From Acidobacteriota bacterium (GTDB lineage Bacteria > Acidobacteriota > Terriglobia > Terriglobales > Acidobacteriaceae): a stretch of DNA of 64,000 nt. Location of the stretch: assembly GCA_021813745.1 (NCBI GenBank), contig JAKAJO010000022.1, positions 1-64,000 on the forward strand, read 5' to 3'. A model generated the notes under the pieces. It saw only the letters and a list, made by a program, of their open reading frames with translations. It searched no databases and was not told where the DNA came from. The position numbers and the translations under genes are program-made. Position 1 is the stretch's first letter. Every line of letters starts with the position of its first letter. Positions 37,123-46,095 of this stretch are shown one piece after another.

Positions 37123-38544
37123 ATGTCCAAGGCAGAAGCACAAAATCCGGTGAAGGTATTGATCGTTGAGGATGAGCCCCACGCGCTCATGGGGCTTGCC
37201 GAACTCATCTCCGGATGGGGGTACAGAACAGAGACGGCTCGCGATGGGATCGAGGGCTGGGAGAAAGCCCTTGCTTGGGATCCTGCCATCGTTGTGACCG
37301 ATCTGAAGATGCCTCGCTTAGACGGACTTGGACTACTGGCAAAACTGGCCGACGAAGGCTCCGGAGTCAGCGCGAATATCGCGGTGATTCTGCTCACGGC
37401 CCAGGGATCAATTCAGGTCGCAGTGGATGCGATGAAGCTAGGCGCCTACGACTTTCTGCAAAAGCCTGTGGATGCTGCGCGTCTGCGGGCAATCCTCACC
37501 AACGCGACGCGGCAGCGTGACACTGCAATCGAGCTGGAAGTTGCGCGAAGGCGACTGCTGGAAACCGGCGTTCTGGGCTCGATGGTCGGCAATTCCAAGG
37601 TCATGCGCGAGATCTTTGCGCTCATTGAGCAGATTGCACCTTCCAATGTCTCTGTCCTGATCACGGGCGAGAGTGGAACCGGCAAAGAAATGGTGGCGCG
37701 AACTCTTCATGAACTGAGCCCCCGCAAGTCAAAGCCTTTTGTCGCGGTCAACTGCGCTGCGATTCCTGAATCTCTGATCGAGAGCGAACTCTTCGGACAT
37801 GAGAAAGGTGCGTTTACAGGCGCGGTCGAGCGCCGCGCCGGATGTTTCGAACTCGCATCGGGAGGCACGCTTCTGCTGGATGAGCTGGGCGAAATGCCTG
37901 TCGCGACGCAGGCCAAGCTTCTGCGCGTCTTGGAGGAGCGCAAGTTGCGCCGGCTTGGGGCGCGGACCGAACAGGATGTGGATGTTCGCGTGTTGGCTGC
38001 AACCAATCGGGATCCGGCAGAAGCCGTCGCCAAAGGGATGTTACGAAGTGATCTCTACTACCGTCTTAATGTTTTTCACATCCACATGCCGCCCTTGCGG
38101 GAGCATCTGGAAGATTTGCCTGCAATGGCGGATGCCATGGTTCGCGAGATGAATCAGAAGCATGGGCGGAAGGTCTCGGGAGTTGGACCCTCGATTCTGG
38201 AGCGAATGATGACATACGAGTGGCCGGGCAACGCACGCGAGCTTCGGAATGTGATGGAACGTGCTGTCGTGCTGTGCCCCGACGGGGCACCTTTGGATGC
38301 GCTGCATCTTCCACCGCAATTCGGCCAGTCTCAAGCTGCGCCCGCGCGAGCGATCGATGCGAGTACGATTCCGGTGCGCATTGGAGCCACGGTCGATGAA
38401 ATGGAGCGCGTTCTGATTCTGCGAACCCTGGAGGCGACAGGGCAAAATAAGACCCGGGCCGCTGAGGTTCTTGGCATCAGCCTGAAAACGCTCCACAACA
38501 AACTGAAGGAATACAGCCAGCTCAAGGAAGATCAGCCAGCTTAG
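37123..38544 (+). CDS. sigma-54-dependent response regulator (NtrC family)
   Basis: Activator of sigma-54 promoters, 473 residues. An N-terminal receiver domain has phospho-acceptor Asp60 (VVTDLKMPRLDG), followed by an AAA+ domain with Walker A GESGTGKE, the sigma-54 contact loop GAFTGA, Walker B GGTLLLDELGEMP and the R-finger region LRSDLYYRLNVF. The C-terminal Fis-type helix-turn-helix is TGQNKTRAAEVLGISLKTLH. The partner histidine kinase starts 3 bases downstream. Target genes are not evident; I found no clear GG-N10-GC promoter in the window. Confidence 0.95.
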   Translation: MSKAEAQNPVKVLIVEDEPHALMGLAELISGWGYRTETARDGIEGWEKALAWDPAIVVTDLKMPRLDGLGLLAKLADEGSGVSANIAVILLTAQGSIQVAVDAMKLGAYDFLQKPVDAARLRAILTNATRQRDTAIELEVARRRLLETGVLGSMVGNSKVMREIFALIEQIAPSNVSVLITGESGTGKEMVARTLHELSPRKSKPFVAVNCAAIPESLIESELFGHEKGAFTGAVERRAGCFELASGGTLLLDELGEMPVATQAKLLRVLEERKLRRLGARTEQDVDVRVLAATNRDPAEAVAKGMLRSDLYYRLNVFHIHMPPLREHLEDLPAMADAMVREMNQKHGRKVSGVGPSILERMMTYEWPGNARELRNVMERAVVLCPDGAPLDALHLPPQFGQSQAAPARAIDASTIPVRIGATVDEMERVLILRTLEATGQNKTRAAEVLGISLKTLHNKLKEYSQLKEDQPA

Positions 38545-38547
38545 CGA

Positions 38548-40449
38548 ATGCGACTCAAGACAAAACTCGTTCTGGCAATCACCGGCCTGGTGTTTCTCCT
38601 GGCCGGCGTCCTTTCTCTGGTTTACGCGAGTCAGCTCGTACATGCGGCGGTACAGCAGTCCTACGACGCAAACAAAATGGTGGCAAACCAAGTCCGCTTT
38701 GCCGTACAAGACGCGCTGGAGAATGGGCTTCAAGGCGTGACGGTCGACCCGAATAATCCCAGCGAGCTGCATGATGTAGAGGTGGCGGCGATCCGGAACA
38801 GCGCGGCCTTGAAAGCGATCGTTGATTCCGTGAACCGCTATTCATTGACGGTCTACGACATCAACATCGGCGACAGTCAGGGTCGAACACTGGTCAGCAC
38901 GAATCCTGCGAATGAAGATAAGCCCCTTCCAATTCGGGCTGACTACGGTCAACTGCTTCGGGCCAACCCAATTACACTCATGCGACAGGTCTTCGGCCCA
39001 CCTGAGGTCTTTGACATTGTGGTGCCGCTTGAGCGGAACGGCCAACCCTTCATTAGCGTGCGCGTTGGGGCGCGCACCACTCTCCTTCATGTGGTCTATG
39101 CCCCCTGGATGGAGGAAGCCTTTACATTGATGGGATTCCTGCTGGTTACAGCGCTCGTCATGGCTTTTCTTCTAAGCAATCTGGCGCTGCGGCCACTTGA
39201 AGAAATCAGCACACAGCTCTCTTATTGGACTCCGGTCACTGAAGATGCCGATACTTCGGACCCGGCGCCGAAACAGGACACCCCACAACGCGTGTCGACG
39301 CAGATTGAACGAATCGGACAACGCATGCGCAGCGTAGAAGAGGTGTTTTCGGCTCTGAAGGAGAACCTGGACCAGATTCTGGGCAACCTGCAGGATGGCA
39401 TGCTGTTGTTCACCGGTGATGGCCGGGCCGTTCTGGTCTCCGAATCGGCCCGGCGATTCCTGCAGCTTCACAAGGAAAACATTCTAGGCCAGCACGCGCG
39501 GGAAATCTTCGATCGATCGACGGTACTTGGACGCTGTCTAATGGACGCGTTTGAGTCCGGCAAAGAGCTGGAGCATTGTGAAGTGGTCACTGAAACCGGA
39601 CGCCGCGTGGAGGCTACATTGAACGTGATTCAAGACGACCGGACCAACCAGAAACTAGGCGCTCTGGTCACCTTGCACGACCTGGAGTCGGTCGAGCAAA
39701 TTGAATCCGAACTGGAGCTTTCGAGGCGCATGGCGGCAATTGGGCGGTTGACGTCAGGAGTCGGTCACGAGGTAAAGAACCCGATTAACGCCATCGTTGT
39801 GCATCTGGAGCTTCTTAAGAGCAAGCTAGGAGAAGCGGACAAGGGTGCGGGCCGCCATCTTGAAGTGATCGAGGCTGAGATCCACCGACTTGATCGCGTG
39901 GTGCAGACGCTGGTGGACTTTTCCCGCCCCGTCGAATTGCAGTTGCGGGAGCATGATTTGCGGCGGGTCATCGGCGATGTGACGGCATTGGCCACAGAAG
40001 AGCTTTCAACGCGGGGTGTGACTCTCGAGAGCCATCTGCCCGCCACGCCGGTGCTGGCATATGTCGATGCGGATCTCATGAAACAAGCGATTCTGAATGT
40101 GATTGAGAATGGTGCACAGGCGATGCGCGACGGCGGAGCTCTTCGCGTGACTCTGGAGGAGGAGCGCAAGAGCGCGATCCTTCGAATCCAGGATGAAGGG
40201 CCCGGAATCCCCGATGAAATCAAAGAAAGAATCTTTGACCTTTATTTCACAACGAAAAGTGACGGCAGCGGCATCGGGCTTGCCATGACATATCGGATCC
40301 TCCAACTCCACCACGGCAGCGTAGAAGTACAATCTGAAGTAGGCCACGGCACAGAGTTCAAGATGCATATCCCGCTGGCGATGGCCGAATGGGGACGTCG
40401 GCATCTGCATGCCGAAGATGGGGAAGATACGGAAAGGATCTTGCAATGA
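38548..40449 (+). CDS. sensor histidine kinase (NtrB-like)
   Basis: Membrane sensor kinase, 633 residues. TM1 is about residues 7-28 and TM2 about 190-212, enclosing a periplasmic sensor region. A HAMP-like linker, a PAS domain (about 270-385) and a HisKA domain with His407 (SGVGHEVKNPINAI) follow. The ATPase domain shows N box NVIENGAQAM, G1 DEGPGIP and G2 GSGIGLAM. It pairs with the NtrC-type regulator directly upstream. The last codons overlap the start of the lipoprotein gene (ATGA). Confidence 0.93.
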   Translation: MRLKTKLVLAITGLVFLLAGVLSLVYASQLVHAAVQQSYDANKMVANQVRFAVQDALENGLQGVTVDPNNPSELHDVEVAAIRNSAALKAIVDSVNRYSLTVYDINIGDSQGRTLVSTNPANEDKPLPIRADYGQLLRANPITLMRQVFGPPEVFDIVVPLERNGQPFISVRVGARTTLLHVVYAPWMEEAFTLMGFLLVTALVMAFLLSNLALRPLEEISTQLSYWTPVTEDADTSDPAPKQDTPQRVSTQIERIGQRMRSVEEVFSALKENLDQILGNLQDGMLLFTGDGRAVLVSESARRFLQLHKENILGQHAREIFDRSTVLGRCLMDAFESGKELEHCEVVTETGRRVEATLNVIQDDRTNQKLGALVTLHDLESVEQIESELELSRRMAAIGRLTSGVGHEVKNPINAIVVHLELLKSKLGEADKGAGRHLEVIEAEIHRLDRVVQTLVDFSRPVELQLREHDLRRVIGDVTALATEELSTRGVTLESHLPATPVLAYVDADLMKQAILNVIENGAQAMRDGGALRVTLEEERKSAILRIQDEGPGIPDEIKERIFDLYFTTKSDGSGIGLAMTYRILQLHHGSVEVQSEVGHGTEFKMHIPLAMAEWGRRHLHAEDGEDTERILQ

Positions 40450-41012
40450 AGGCCGCCGCCGGATGGGTCCTGTGTGTCCTGTGTGTGCCAATCACAGGCT
40501 GCTTCCACAAACAGCAGCAACAGCAGCCCCAGCAAGTGGCGCCGGAGCTCGCTCAGACCCCCCCTCCTGCTCCGGCTCCGGCAATTGCTACGCCTCTCCC
40601 GCCTGAGACTCCCAGCGTTGCACCGAAGTCGGCAACTGCTCCGAACTCATCTGCTGCGAACGCACCCACGCCAGAACAAGCGGCAAAGAGTGCGGAACAT
40701 CATTCCAGGCATTCCGACAAGCCCGCGCCGGAATCGCAAGACATTGCAAAAACTCCAGCTGTTACCGCCATTGGCCAGCTTTCTACAGGAGAACCTGGAA
40801 CCGAGAAAAAGGATGTTGAGGATTCAATTGCAGCAACGGAGTATGGACTGAAACAGATCACACGACCGTTAAACGCTTCAGAGCAAAAAACGGTCGCGCA
40901 GATCAAGGAGTTTCTGAAACAAGCAAGAGCTGCTCTCGACTCTGGGGATTCGGATGGAGCCGGGACACTTGCACTGAAGGCCAAGGTCTTGCTCAGCGAA
41001 ATATCAAGGTGA
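40446..41012 (+). CDS. Pro/Gln/Ala-rich lipoprotein
   Basis: 188 residues. It has a short signal peptide with lipobox PITGC, then a low-complexity, probably disordered Gln/Pro/Ala tract (KQQQQQPQQ and many PAP repeats), and a helical C-terminal part (e.g. QIKEFLKQARAALDSGDSDG). The ATG overlaps the kinase stop codon, so it is translationally coupled to the two-component pair and may be part of its signalling, for instance as an envelope sensor or target. No known family is recognised. Confidence 0.75.
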   Translation: MKAAAGWVLCVLCVPITGCFHKQQQQQPQQVAPELAQTPPPAPAPAIATPLPPETPSVAPKSATAPNSSAANAPTPEQAAKSAEHHSRHSDKPAPESQDIAKTPAVTAIGQLSTGEPGTEKKDVEDSIAATEYGLKQITRPLNASEQKTVAQIKEFLKQARAALDSGDSDGAGTLALKAKVLLSEISR

Positions 41013-41019
41013 CTTCCCT

Positions 41020-41039
41020 GTTCAGTCACAAAGCTGAAC
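41020..41039. terminator. weak convergent hairpin
   Basis: GTTCAG-N8-CTGAAC between the lipoprotein stop and the nadK stop. The stem is only 6 bp and lacks a T-run. Confidence 0.3.
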
Positions 41040-41897
41040 TCAACGCTCGCCCCAACTGAGCTTGCTTCGCAATGCGTCAAAAAAGCCGCTCTCGGTGATT
41101 CGGACAAGGTTGACTGTATGTCTGGACCTCTTGCAGCGGACCTCATCTCCGAGGTGAAGTGGAACAGCAGATTGCCCATCCATGGTGAGCAGCGCCTGAT
41201 TGGGTACCGCATCGACGCGGACGGTGAGCAGCGCATCGCCCCGGATGACAATGGGACGCAGAGTCAGCAGATGGGGACAGATTGGAGTGACCACGATGGC
41301 GTCCACATCAGGGGTCAGAATGGGTCCATTCGCAGCAAGGGTATATGCCGTTGAACCGGTTGGTGTGGAGACAATGACCCCATCCGCCCGGAATCGAGCG
41401 ACTTTCTTGCCATCCAACTCCACGGTGAACTCTCCCATGCGCGCAATCTCGCCTTTTGAGACGACGACTTCGTTGAGCGCCTCATGGCTTGATACCGCCT
41501 GTCCAGCTCGAATCACGGTCGCTTCCAGCATTGTTCTGGAGTCGAGGGTATGACAGTTGCTGCACCAACCCTCGAGGGTTGGATACAAATCAGCAAGGCG
41601 AACCTCAGTAAGAAATCCAAGCGATCCAAGATTCACACTCAGAATGGGAACGCGCGACGCAGCAAAGACACGGGCCACGGAGAGGAGGGTACCATCGCCG
41701 CCAAGAACAATGACCAGGCCTGGGGCGCGCTGCGGCATTTCAGCTGCGTCAACAACAGGCGCCGTCTGGCAGAAGACTCCACCTTCTCGGTCAAGAATCG
41801 GGTCATACCCGTGATGGCGTAGCCAGTCCACGAGACCCGGGAGAATCCCCCGTAACTCAGGTTTGTTCGGTTTGCAGACAATCGCGACAGACACCAT
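41040..41897 (-). CDS. nadK: NAD kinase
   Basis: Phosphorylates NAD to NADP. The 285-residue protein shows the family motif VLGGDGTLLSVAR, the NLGSLGFLTE segment and the substrate-site region DGVIVSTPTGSTAYTLAANG with TPICPHLLTLRPIV. The start is ATG 41895-41897. It is convergent with the lipoprotein gene and lies 25 bases after tlyA in the same direction, so a shared transcript tlyA-nadK is likely. Confidence 0.95.
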   Translation of the reverse strand: MVSVAIVCKPNKPELRGILPGLVDWLRHHGYDPILDREGGVFCQTAPVVDAAEMPQRAPGLVIVLGGDGTLLSVARVFAASRVPILSVNLGSLGFLTEVRLADLYPTLEGWCSNCHTLDSRTMLEATVIRAGQAVSSHEALNEVVVSKGEIARMGEFTVELDGKKVARFRADGVIVSTPTGSTAYTLAANGPILTPDVDAIVVTPICPHLLTLRPIVIRGDALLTVRVDAVPNQALLTMDGQSAVPLHLGDEVRCKRSRHTVNLVRITESGFFDALRSKLSWGER

Positions 41898-41922
41898 GCG
41901 GAATCAGTGTACCGGATACCGC

Positions 41923-42723
41923 TCATTGGGATTGCGACGCGGATCCATCCAGTACCTCCTTGGTCTGTTTGACCGGCTTTCGCATGAGCAAAAGAAACTC
42001 TCGATTGCCTTCGGCGCCGGTAATAGGAGATGGAATCACATCTACCTTCTGCCAGCTGAGTTCCCGGATGCATGTCTCCACACGCTCGATGGCCTGCTGA
42101 TGCACAACAGGGTCGCGAACAATTCCACCCTTCCCGATCCGACCTCGACCCGCTTCAAATTGTGGCTTGACGAGGATAACCGCTTCCTCCAGAGATGGCG
42201 CTGCCGCGAGCACAGGCGGAAGCACCAGGGTGGCAGAGATAAAGGAGACATCCATGACGAGAAAGGTTGGAGACTTGCCCGAAGGTGACAACAGAGAGTT
42301 TGCTTTGAGCAGGCGCGCGTTTGTGCGCTCCAGTAGGCTGACACGTGAATCGTTGCGCAACTTCAAGGCAATCTGCCCGAAGCCTGTATCGATCGCTGTG
42401 ACATGTGTGGCTCCATGCTGCAAAAGACAGTCTGTGAAGCCCCCCGTTGACGCTCCAATATCCAGGCAGATTTTTCCGTGGACTTCCAATTTCCAATGCT
42501 CCAGTGCGCCCGCGAGCTTGAGGCCTCCCCGGCTCACATAAGGCAGGTCGTCTCCAAGGAGTCGAAGCACCGAATCAAGTGAAACCGAGGCGCCAGGCTT
42601 GTCCACCTTCTGACTGTTGACCAGGACACGGCCTGCCAGGATCAAGGAGCGAGCCCGTTCGCGACTGGTCGTCAGGCCTCTTTCAACGAGAAGGAGATCG
42701 AGACGGGTCTTCACAGAGTCCAT
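41923..42723 (-). CDS. tlyA: TlyA-family rRNA (cytidine-2'-O)-methyltransferase
   Basis: Methylates ribosomal RNA; some relatives are annotated as haemolysin A. The start is taken at ATG 42723 (MDSVKTRLDLLL), giving 266 residues; a further in-frame ATG five codons upstream is an alternative. The N-terminal S4-like RNA-binding domain (RLDLLLVERGLTTSRERARS) is followed by an FtsJ-like methyltransferase domain with CLDIGASTGGFTDCLLQHGA (SAM motif I), VMDVSFIS and ILVKPQFEAGR. All are typical of the TlyA group. Confidence 0.93.
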   Translation of the reverse strand: MDSVKTRLDLLLVERGLTTSRERARSLILAGRVLVNSQKVDKPGASVSLDSVLRLLGDDLPYVSRGGLKLAGALEHWKLEVHGKICLDIGASTGGFTDCLLQHGATHVTAIDTGFGQIALKLRNDSRVSLLERTNARLLKANSLLSPSGKSPTFLVMDVSFISATLVLPPVLAAAPSLEEAVILVKPQFEAGRGRIGKGGIVRDPVVHQQAIERVETCIRELSWQKVDVIPSPITGAEGNREFLLLMRKPVKQTKEVLDGSASQSQ

Positions 42724-42795
42724 CCAACTACTGCACATGGGTAGGAAGATGATGCGAGCGAAAGCATGTTTTACCGTCTCCGGATGCAATGCAGA

Positions 42796-42829
42796 AAGGG
42801 GTCATTCCGGAGATTTGGAATGACCCCTT
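42796..42829 (-). terminator. terminator hairpin after lipoprotein gene
   Basis: A perfect 13-bp stem AAGGGGTCATTCC / GGAATGACCCCTT with an 8-base loop, just downstream (minus strand) of the beta-propeller lipoprotein gene and before tlyA. It ends in TTTC on the minus strand. It is the strongest perfect hairpin in this part of the window and also separates the two transcription units. Confidence 0.75.
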
Positions 42830-42853
42830 CGCGGCGAACAGCAATGCGCTTCC

Positions 42854-44419
42854 TTACGGAGCAGTTTGGCTCTGGCATTGTTGCAAGGTCAATGCGGCAG
42901 GGTTGGTCGGGTCGAGCACACTGGTAGGCAGGTAGCATGGCTGGCCTCCGCCTGGCCGGCGGCTGGTCACATTGTTGTTACCAGAGATTCCATTTTGCGT
43001 TGTGACTCGAACGTCCACGATGTTGCCCTGGACCAGAATCGTTGCATCAATCACGTCCAGATCGGTTCGAATAATTGACAAATATGGGCTGTCAGGAGAA
43101 GCAACGTACACTTTGCCATAGAGTGAATTCTGCGTTGAGACAACAGTGCGAGGGTGCCCCACTACCGGCAGCGTCTTCTCCAAAGTGTGACTGCTGACAT
43201 TCACAATAGAAACAGTCCCGTCACTCGTCCCATCGTTCTGGTTGGCTGTATAGGCACGGCTGCCATCTGCCAACACGGTCACGCCGGCAGGTTCGGGATT
43301 CGAGGTATTTCCCACTTTGACGGTAAACGTGGTGCCGAATGTTGCGCTATCGTTGCCATACTCATCGAGGCTGACATCGATGATGCTGATCGTGCCACCA
43401 TCGTAATCGGCAACAACGAGCTGACTGGTGGCGGCGTTATATTCTGCGTAAACTGGCCCAGCGACAGCGGTCATGCCGGCGGTACCGTTGGGCGGCGTGA
43501 TGCCCGTGGCTGTAACTGCACTGAGTGAAAGTGGCAGAGTGGGATGGCAGGTTACAAGCTGTCCATTCTGATTTAGGAACGGGGTACATGCGTCAAGGGC
43601 ATTGGTCTGGCTATTGATGACGCTGATGGTGTCACTGCCGCGGTTGAGCACGAAATAGCGCTGCCCGTCGCTGCTTTGAACACCGTAGACTGGGCACTTG
43701 CCGAGCGGAATTCGGGCCGAAATCGTATAGTTGGACGGCTGAATCGCATCCGCCTCACCAGTTTGGGTCACGGTGGACGGAGAAATGTTGCATGCCACGC
43801 CGAAAGGGATGATACTTGCCTGCGGCGTGTTCACGTTGTTCTGGCTGATTGAGTAGTTTCGCTGTCCGACCAAGGGTGGCCCCGAAATCGCAATTGGTGT
43901 CGGCGCGACGGGGACGGCGAGCTTGAAGGTTTCGGGATTGCTGCTCAAAACGTCGACCAGGTTCCCTTGCAAATCGGTAATCCAAAGTCCCGCTGAAGGC
44001 GAAAACATCCCGATCGGCTGTGACGTAGTCGGCAACGTACTGTACGTCACATTCCGCTGCTGCAATTGCGTACTCACGGGAAAGTTGGTAAGCGTGCCAT
44101 CACTATTAATTGTGTAGCCTGTGCTTCCCGTCTCGTCGATTGTGACTGCCTGTGGATTGGGTCCAATCGGTGCAGTGGCCATGATGGTATCGCCGGAGTA
44201 GTCAATCACGGTGGCGACGCCCGGCGAGGTAGTCGACGGCGACGAGATCACGACAGCGAGGGATGACGGCTGGGCGGCGGGACCACTCGGATTGATTGGA
44301 GTCACCACGGGGCGGTACGTATCCCCGCAGCCGGCGAGAATGGAAACTGCGAAAAGCGTGACCCCGGCCTGAACCAGTCGCCGAGGCACCTGGCCTGCTT
44401 GATTACGATAATCAATCAT
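42854..44419 (-). CDS. lipoprotein with YncE-like beta-propeller repeats
   Basis: 521-residue envelope protein. Signal peptide and lipobox are at the N-terminus (GVTLFAVSILAGCGDTY), implying lipidation at the Cys. The rest is a repeat-rich beta-propeller of the YncE/lactonase type. Repeated blade-like elements include TVSIVNVSSHTLEKTLPVVG, YFVLNRGSDTISVINSQTNA and VYVASPDSPYLSIIRTDLDV. Extended Thr/Ser/Asn-rich segments are usual for such proteins. Ligand or enzymatic role is unknown. The start ATG 44417-44419 lies 15 bases from a TTACAA dyad, and a terminator follows at 42796-42829. Confidence 0.85.
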   Translation of the reverse strand: MIDYRNQAGQVPRRLVQAGVTLFAVSILAGCGDTYRPVVTPINPSGPAAQPSSLAVVISSPSTTSPGVATVIDYSGDTIMATAPIGPNPQAVTIDETGSTGYTINSDGTLTNFPVSTQLQQRNVTYSTLPTTSQPIGMFSPSAGLWITDLQGNLVDVLSSNPETFKLAVPVAPTPIAISGPPLVGQRNYSISQNNVNTPQASIIPFGVACNISPSTVTQTGEADAIQPSNYTISARIPLGKCPVYGVQSSDGQRYFVLNRGSDTISVINSQTNALDACTPFLNQNGQLVTCHPTLPLSLSAVTATGITPPNGTAGMTAVAGPVYAEYNAATSQLVVADYDGGTISIIDVSLDEYGNDSATFGTTFTVKVGNTSNPEPAGVTVLADGSRAYTANQNDGTSDGTVSIVNVSSHTLEKTLPVVGHPRTVVSTQNSLYGKVYVASPDSPYLSIIRTDLDVIDATILVQGNIVDVRVTTQNGISGNNNVTSRRPGGGQPCYLPTSVLDPTNPAALTLQQCQSQTAP

Positions 44420-44434
44420 TCAATGAGTTCCTGC

Positions 44435-44451
44435 TTACAAAGTGATTGTAA
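44435..44451. promoter_or_regulatory. operator-like dyad TTACAA-N5-TTGTAA
   Basis: A perfect 6-bp inverted repeat with 5-base spacer, 15 bases upstream of the lipoprotein start and in the gap to the divergent DUF92 gene. Flanking CCTGC and GCAGG extend the symmetry with an offset. This is the typical size of a repressor site, but no regulator is identified. Confidence 0.4.
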
Positions 44452-44566
44452 ATCAGCAGGCGGGCTCGAGGCATCCGGTCCGCCTGCGCTCTATCCAGGC
44501 ACGCGAGCTGCTTTTGGGGAGCGAGCAAATCACGCGCGACCTGGAGAATCACGCTACCATGAAGGG

Positions 44567-45454
44567 GTGACCCGGGAGCGACTTGACTGGCAATCAAAAG
44601 CGATCTTGTTGATGGTTATTCCCGCCATCGGGGCAGATCTGGTGTTGGAAGGCTCCTGGTGGATGACACAATTCCCCAAGATCGCATTCTGGACTTTTAT
44701 CCTGAGCGCAGCACTGGGGATTCTTGCCTGGAGAAGTAGATCCGCAACACCAGCTGCGGCGTTGACCGGAGGCGCCATTTGCTGCAGCCTTATGTTGGCG
44801 ACGACCCGCGTGCCTTATTCTCTATTGGAGACCGCGCTACCTGCCTTATTAACCTTCCTGATTCTCACTTCTGTTACAACACGCATCGGACGCCGAAGGA
44901 AAGAGCTTCTTGGCACCGCAGAGAGCCGCAGCGGCCGCCAGGCTGCTCAGGTGGCAGCGAATCTGGGGTTTGCCGCCCTGATTTCCACCGGCGCTGCACA
45001 GGCCTGGCTCATGGACCGTGCCTGGATGACGGGATTGAAGCACTTCCCTGCTCTTCTTGTGGCGCCATTTCTAGCATCACTGGCAGAGGCAGCGGCTGAC
45101 ACAATCTCGTCGGAATTGGGCCAACTCGTCAGCGGGCAGCCTCGCCTGATCACCACTTTTCGGCCCGTCGCGCCCGGTACGGATGGCGCAATCAGTCTGG
45201 GAGGAACGGCTGCCGGGGGAATTGCTGCCGGCATTGTCGTGTTGGTAGGAACGTTGACACTCCACGCTGGGCACCAGGTCTTCTGGCTGGCATGGATCGG
45301 CGGTATGACAGGGTTCTTCTTCGACAGCCTGATGGGAGCAACCCTGGAACGCATCGGTTATCTCAATAACGATGCCGTGAATTTTCTTTCGACTGCCTGT
45401 GCTTCAACGATGACGATTGGGTTAATTTCGGTGCTGCTGCGGTTCTCTCGATAG
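44567..45454 (+). CDS. DUF92 membrane protein
   Basis: Integral membrane protein of the DUF92/TIGR00297 family; function unknown in bacteria (plant relatives include a phytyl-phosphate kinase). I prefer the GTG at 44567 (VTRERLDWQSKAILL), giving 295 residues; the frame remains open upstream but that stretch is not membrane-like and overlaps the divergent promoter area. Motifs are FLASLAEAAADTISSELGQL, FRPVAPGTDGAISLGGTAAG and GFFFDSLMGATLE, all typical of the family. About seven hydrophobic segments. Confidence 0.88.
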   Translation: MTRERLDWQSKAILLMVIPAIGADLVLEGSWWMTQFPKIAFWTFILSAALGILAWRSRSATPAAALTGGAICCSLMLATTRVPYSLLETALPALLTFLILTSVTTRIGRRRKELLGTAESRSGRQAAQVAANLGFAALISTGAAQAWLMDRAWMTGLKHFPALLVAPFLASLAEAAADTISSELGQLVSGQPRLITTFRPVAPGTDGAISLGGTAAGGIAAGIVVLVGTLTLHAGHQVFWLAWIGGMTGFFFDSLMGATLERIGYLNNDAVNFLSTACASTMTIGLISVLLRFSR

Positions 45455-45468
45455 GGCGAAAATAGGAC

Positions 45469-46086
45469 TCATTCAATGTGCAGCCGCCACGCGGTGTAAC
45501 TCAGAATCTCATGCAGTATCGGGCCGAGATCGGAGGGGTTCGATTCCACTGCAACCCGTGGGCGAGGCGAGGTAACAACCGATAAACCGAATGTCTGGCA
45601 GATGGCATGGATGCGAAAGAGGTGCGTGGCATCGCTAACGACCACCATGCGCCGGAAGCCATTGGCGCGTGCAATCGCGCTCAGGCGTCGCACGGATTCG
45701 ACGGTACTGCGGCTATGCGTCTCTGCGATGATGGACGATTCCGGCACGCCGGAAGCCATCAGAAATTCACGCCCGACGCCGCCCTCTGTGAATGCGTCGC
45801 CACCATCTCCGCCCAGAGTCACGATGAGAGGGGCAAATCCGCCTCGGTAAAGGTTCAGCGCATGATCAAGCCGCGCACGATACACAGGCGAAGGCCTGCC
45901 ATCGTATTCTGCCGCACCAAAGACCACGATGGCGTCGCAAGGTACGGCTTCATCTTTTCCCGCGAAACTCTCTATGCCGCGATAGAGCCATGCGCTCCAG
46001 ACAATTGCCAAGGCAAGCAAAGCGCATAAAGCCGCCAACAGGATCGACGCTCCACGATGCCGATTTGGGCCTAGCTGGCTGCACAT
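45469..46086 (-). CDS. YdcF/SanA-family protein (DUF218)
   Basis: 205 residues with one N-terminal membrane anchor (ILLAALCALLALAIVWSAWL), then a DUF218 domain: VPCDAIVVFGAAEYDGRPSP, LIVTLGGDGGDAFTEG, SIIAETHSRSTVESVRRLSA and MVVVSDATHLFRIHAICQTF. Family members such as ElyC/SanA act in envelope or lipid-carrier metabolism. It is the downstream partner of tsaC (9-base gap). Confidence 0.9.
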   Translation of the reverse strand: MCSQLGPNRHRGASILLAALCALLALAIVWSAWLYRGIESFAGKDEAVPCDAIVVFGAAEYDGRPSPVYRARLDHALNLYRGGFAPLIVTLGGDGGDAFTEGGVGREFLMASGVPESSIIAETHSRSTVESVRRLSAIARANGFRRMVVVSDATHLFRIHAICQTFGLSVVTSPRPRVAVESNPSDLGPILHEILSYTAWRLHIE

Positions 46087-46095
46087 ACTTCCAAG

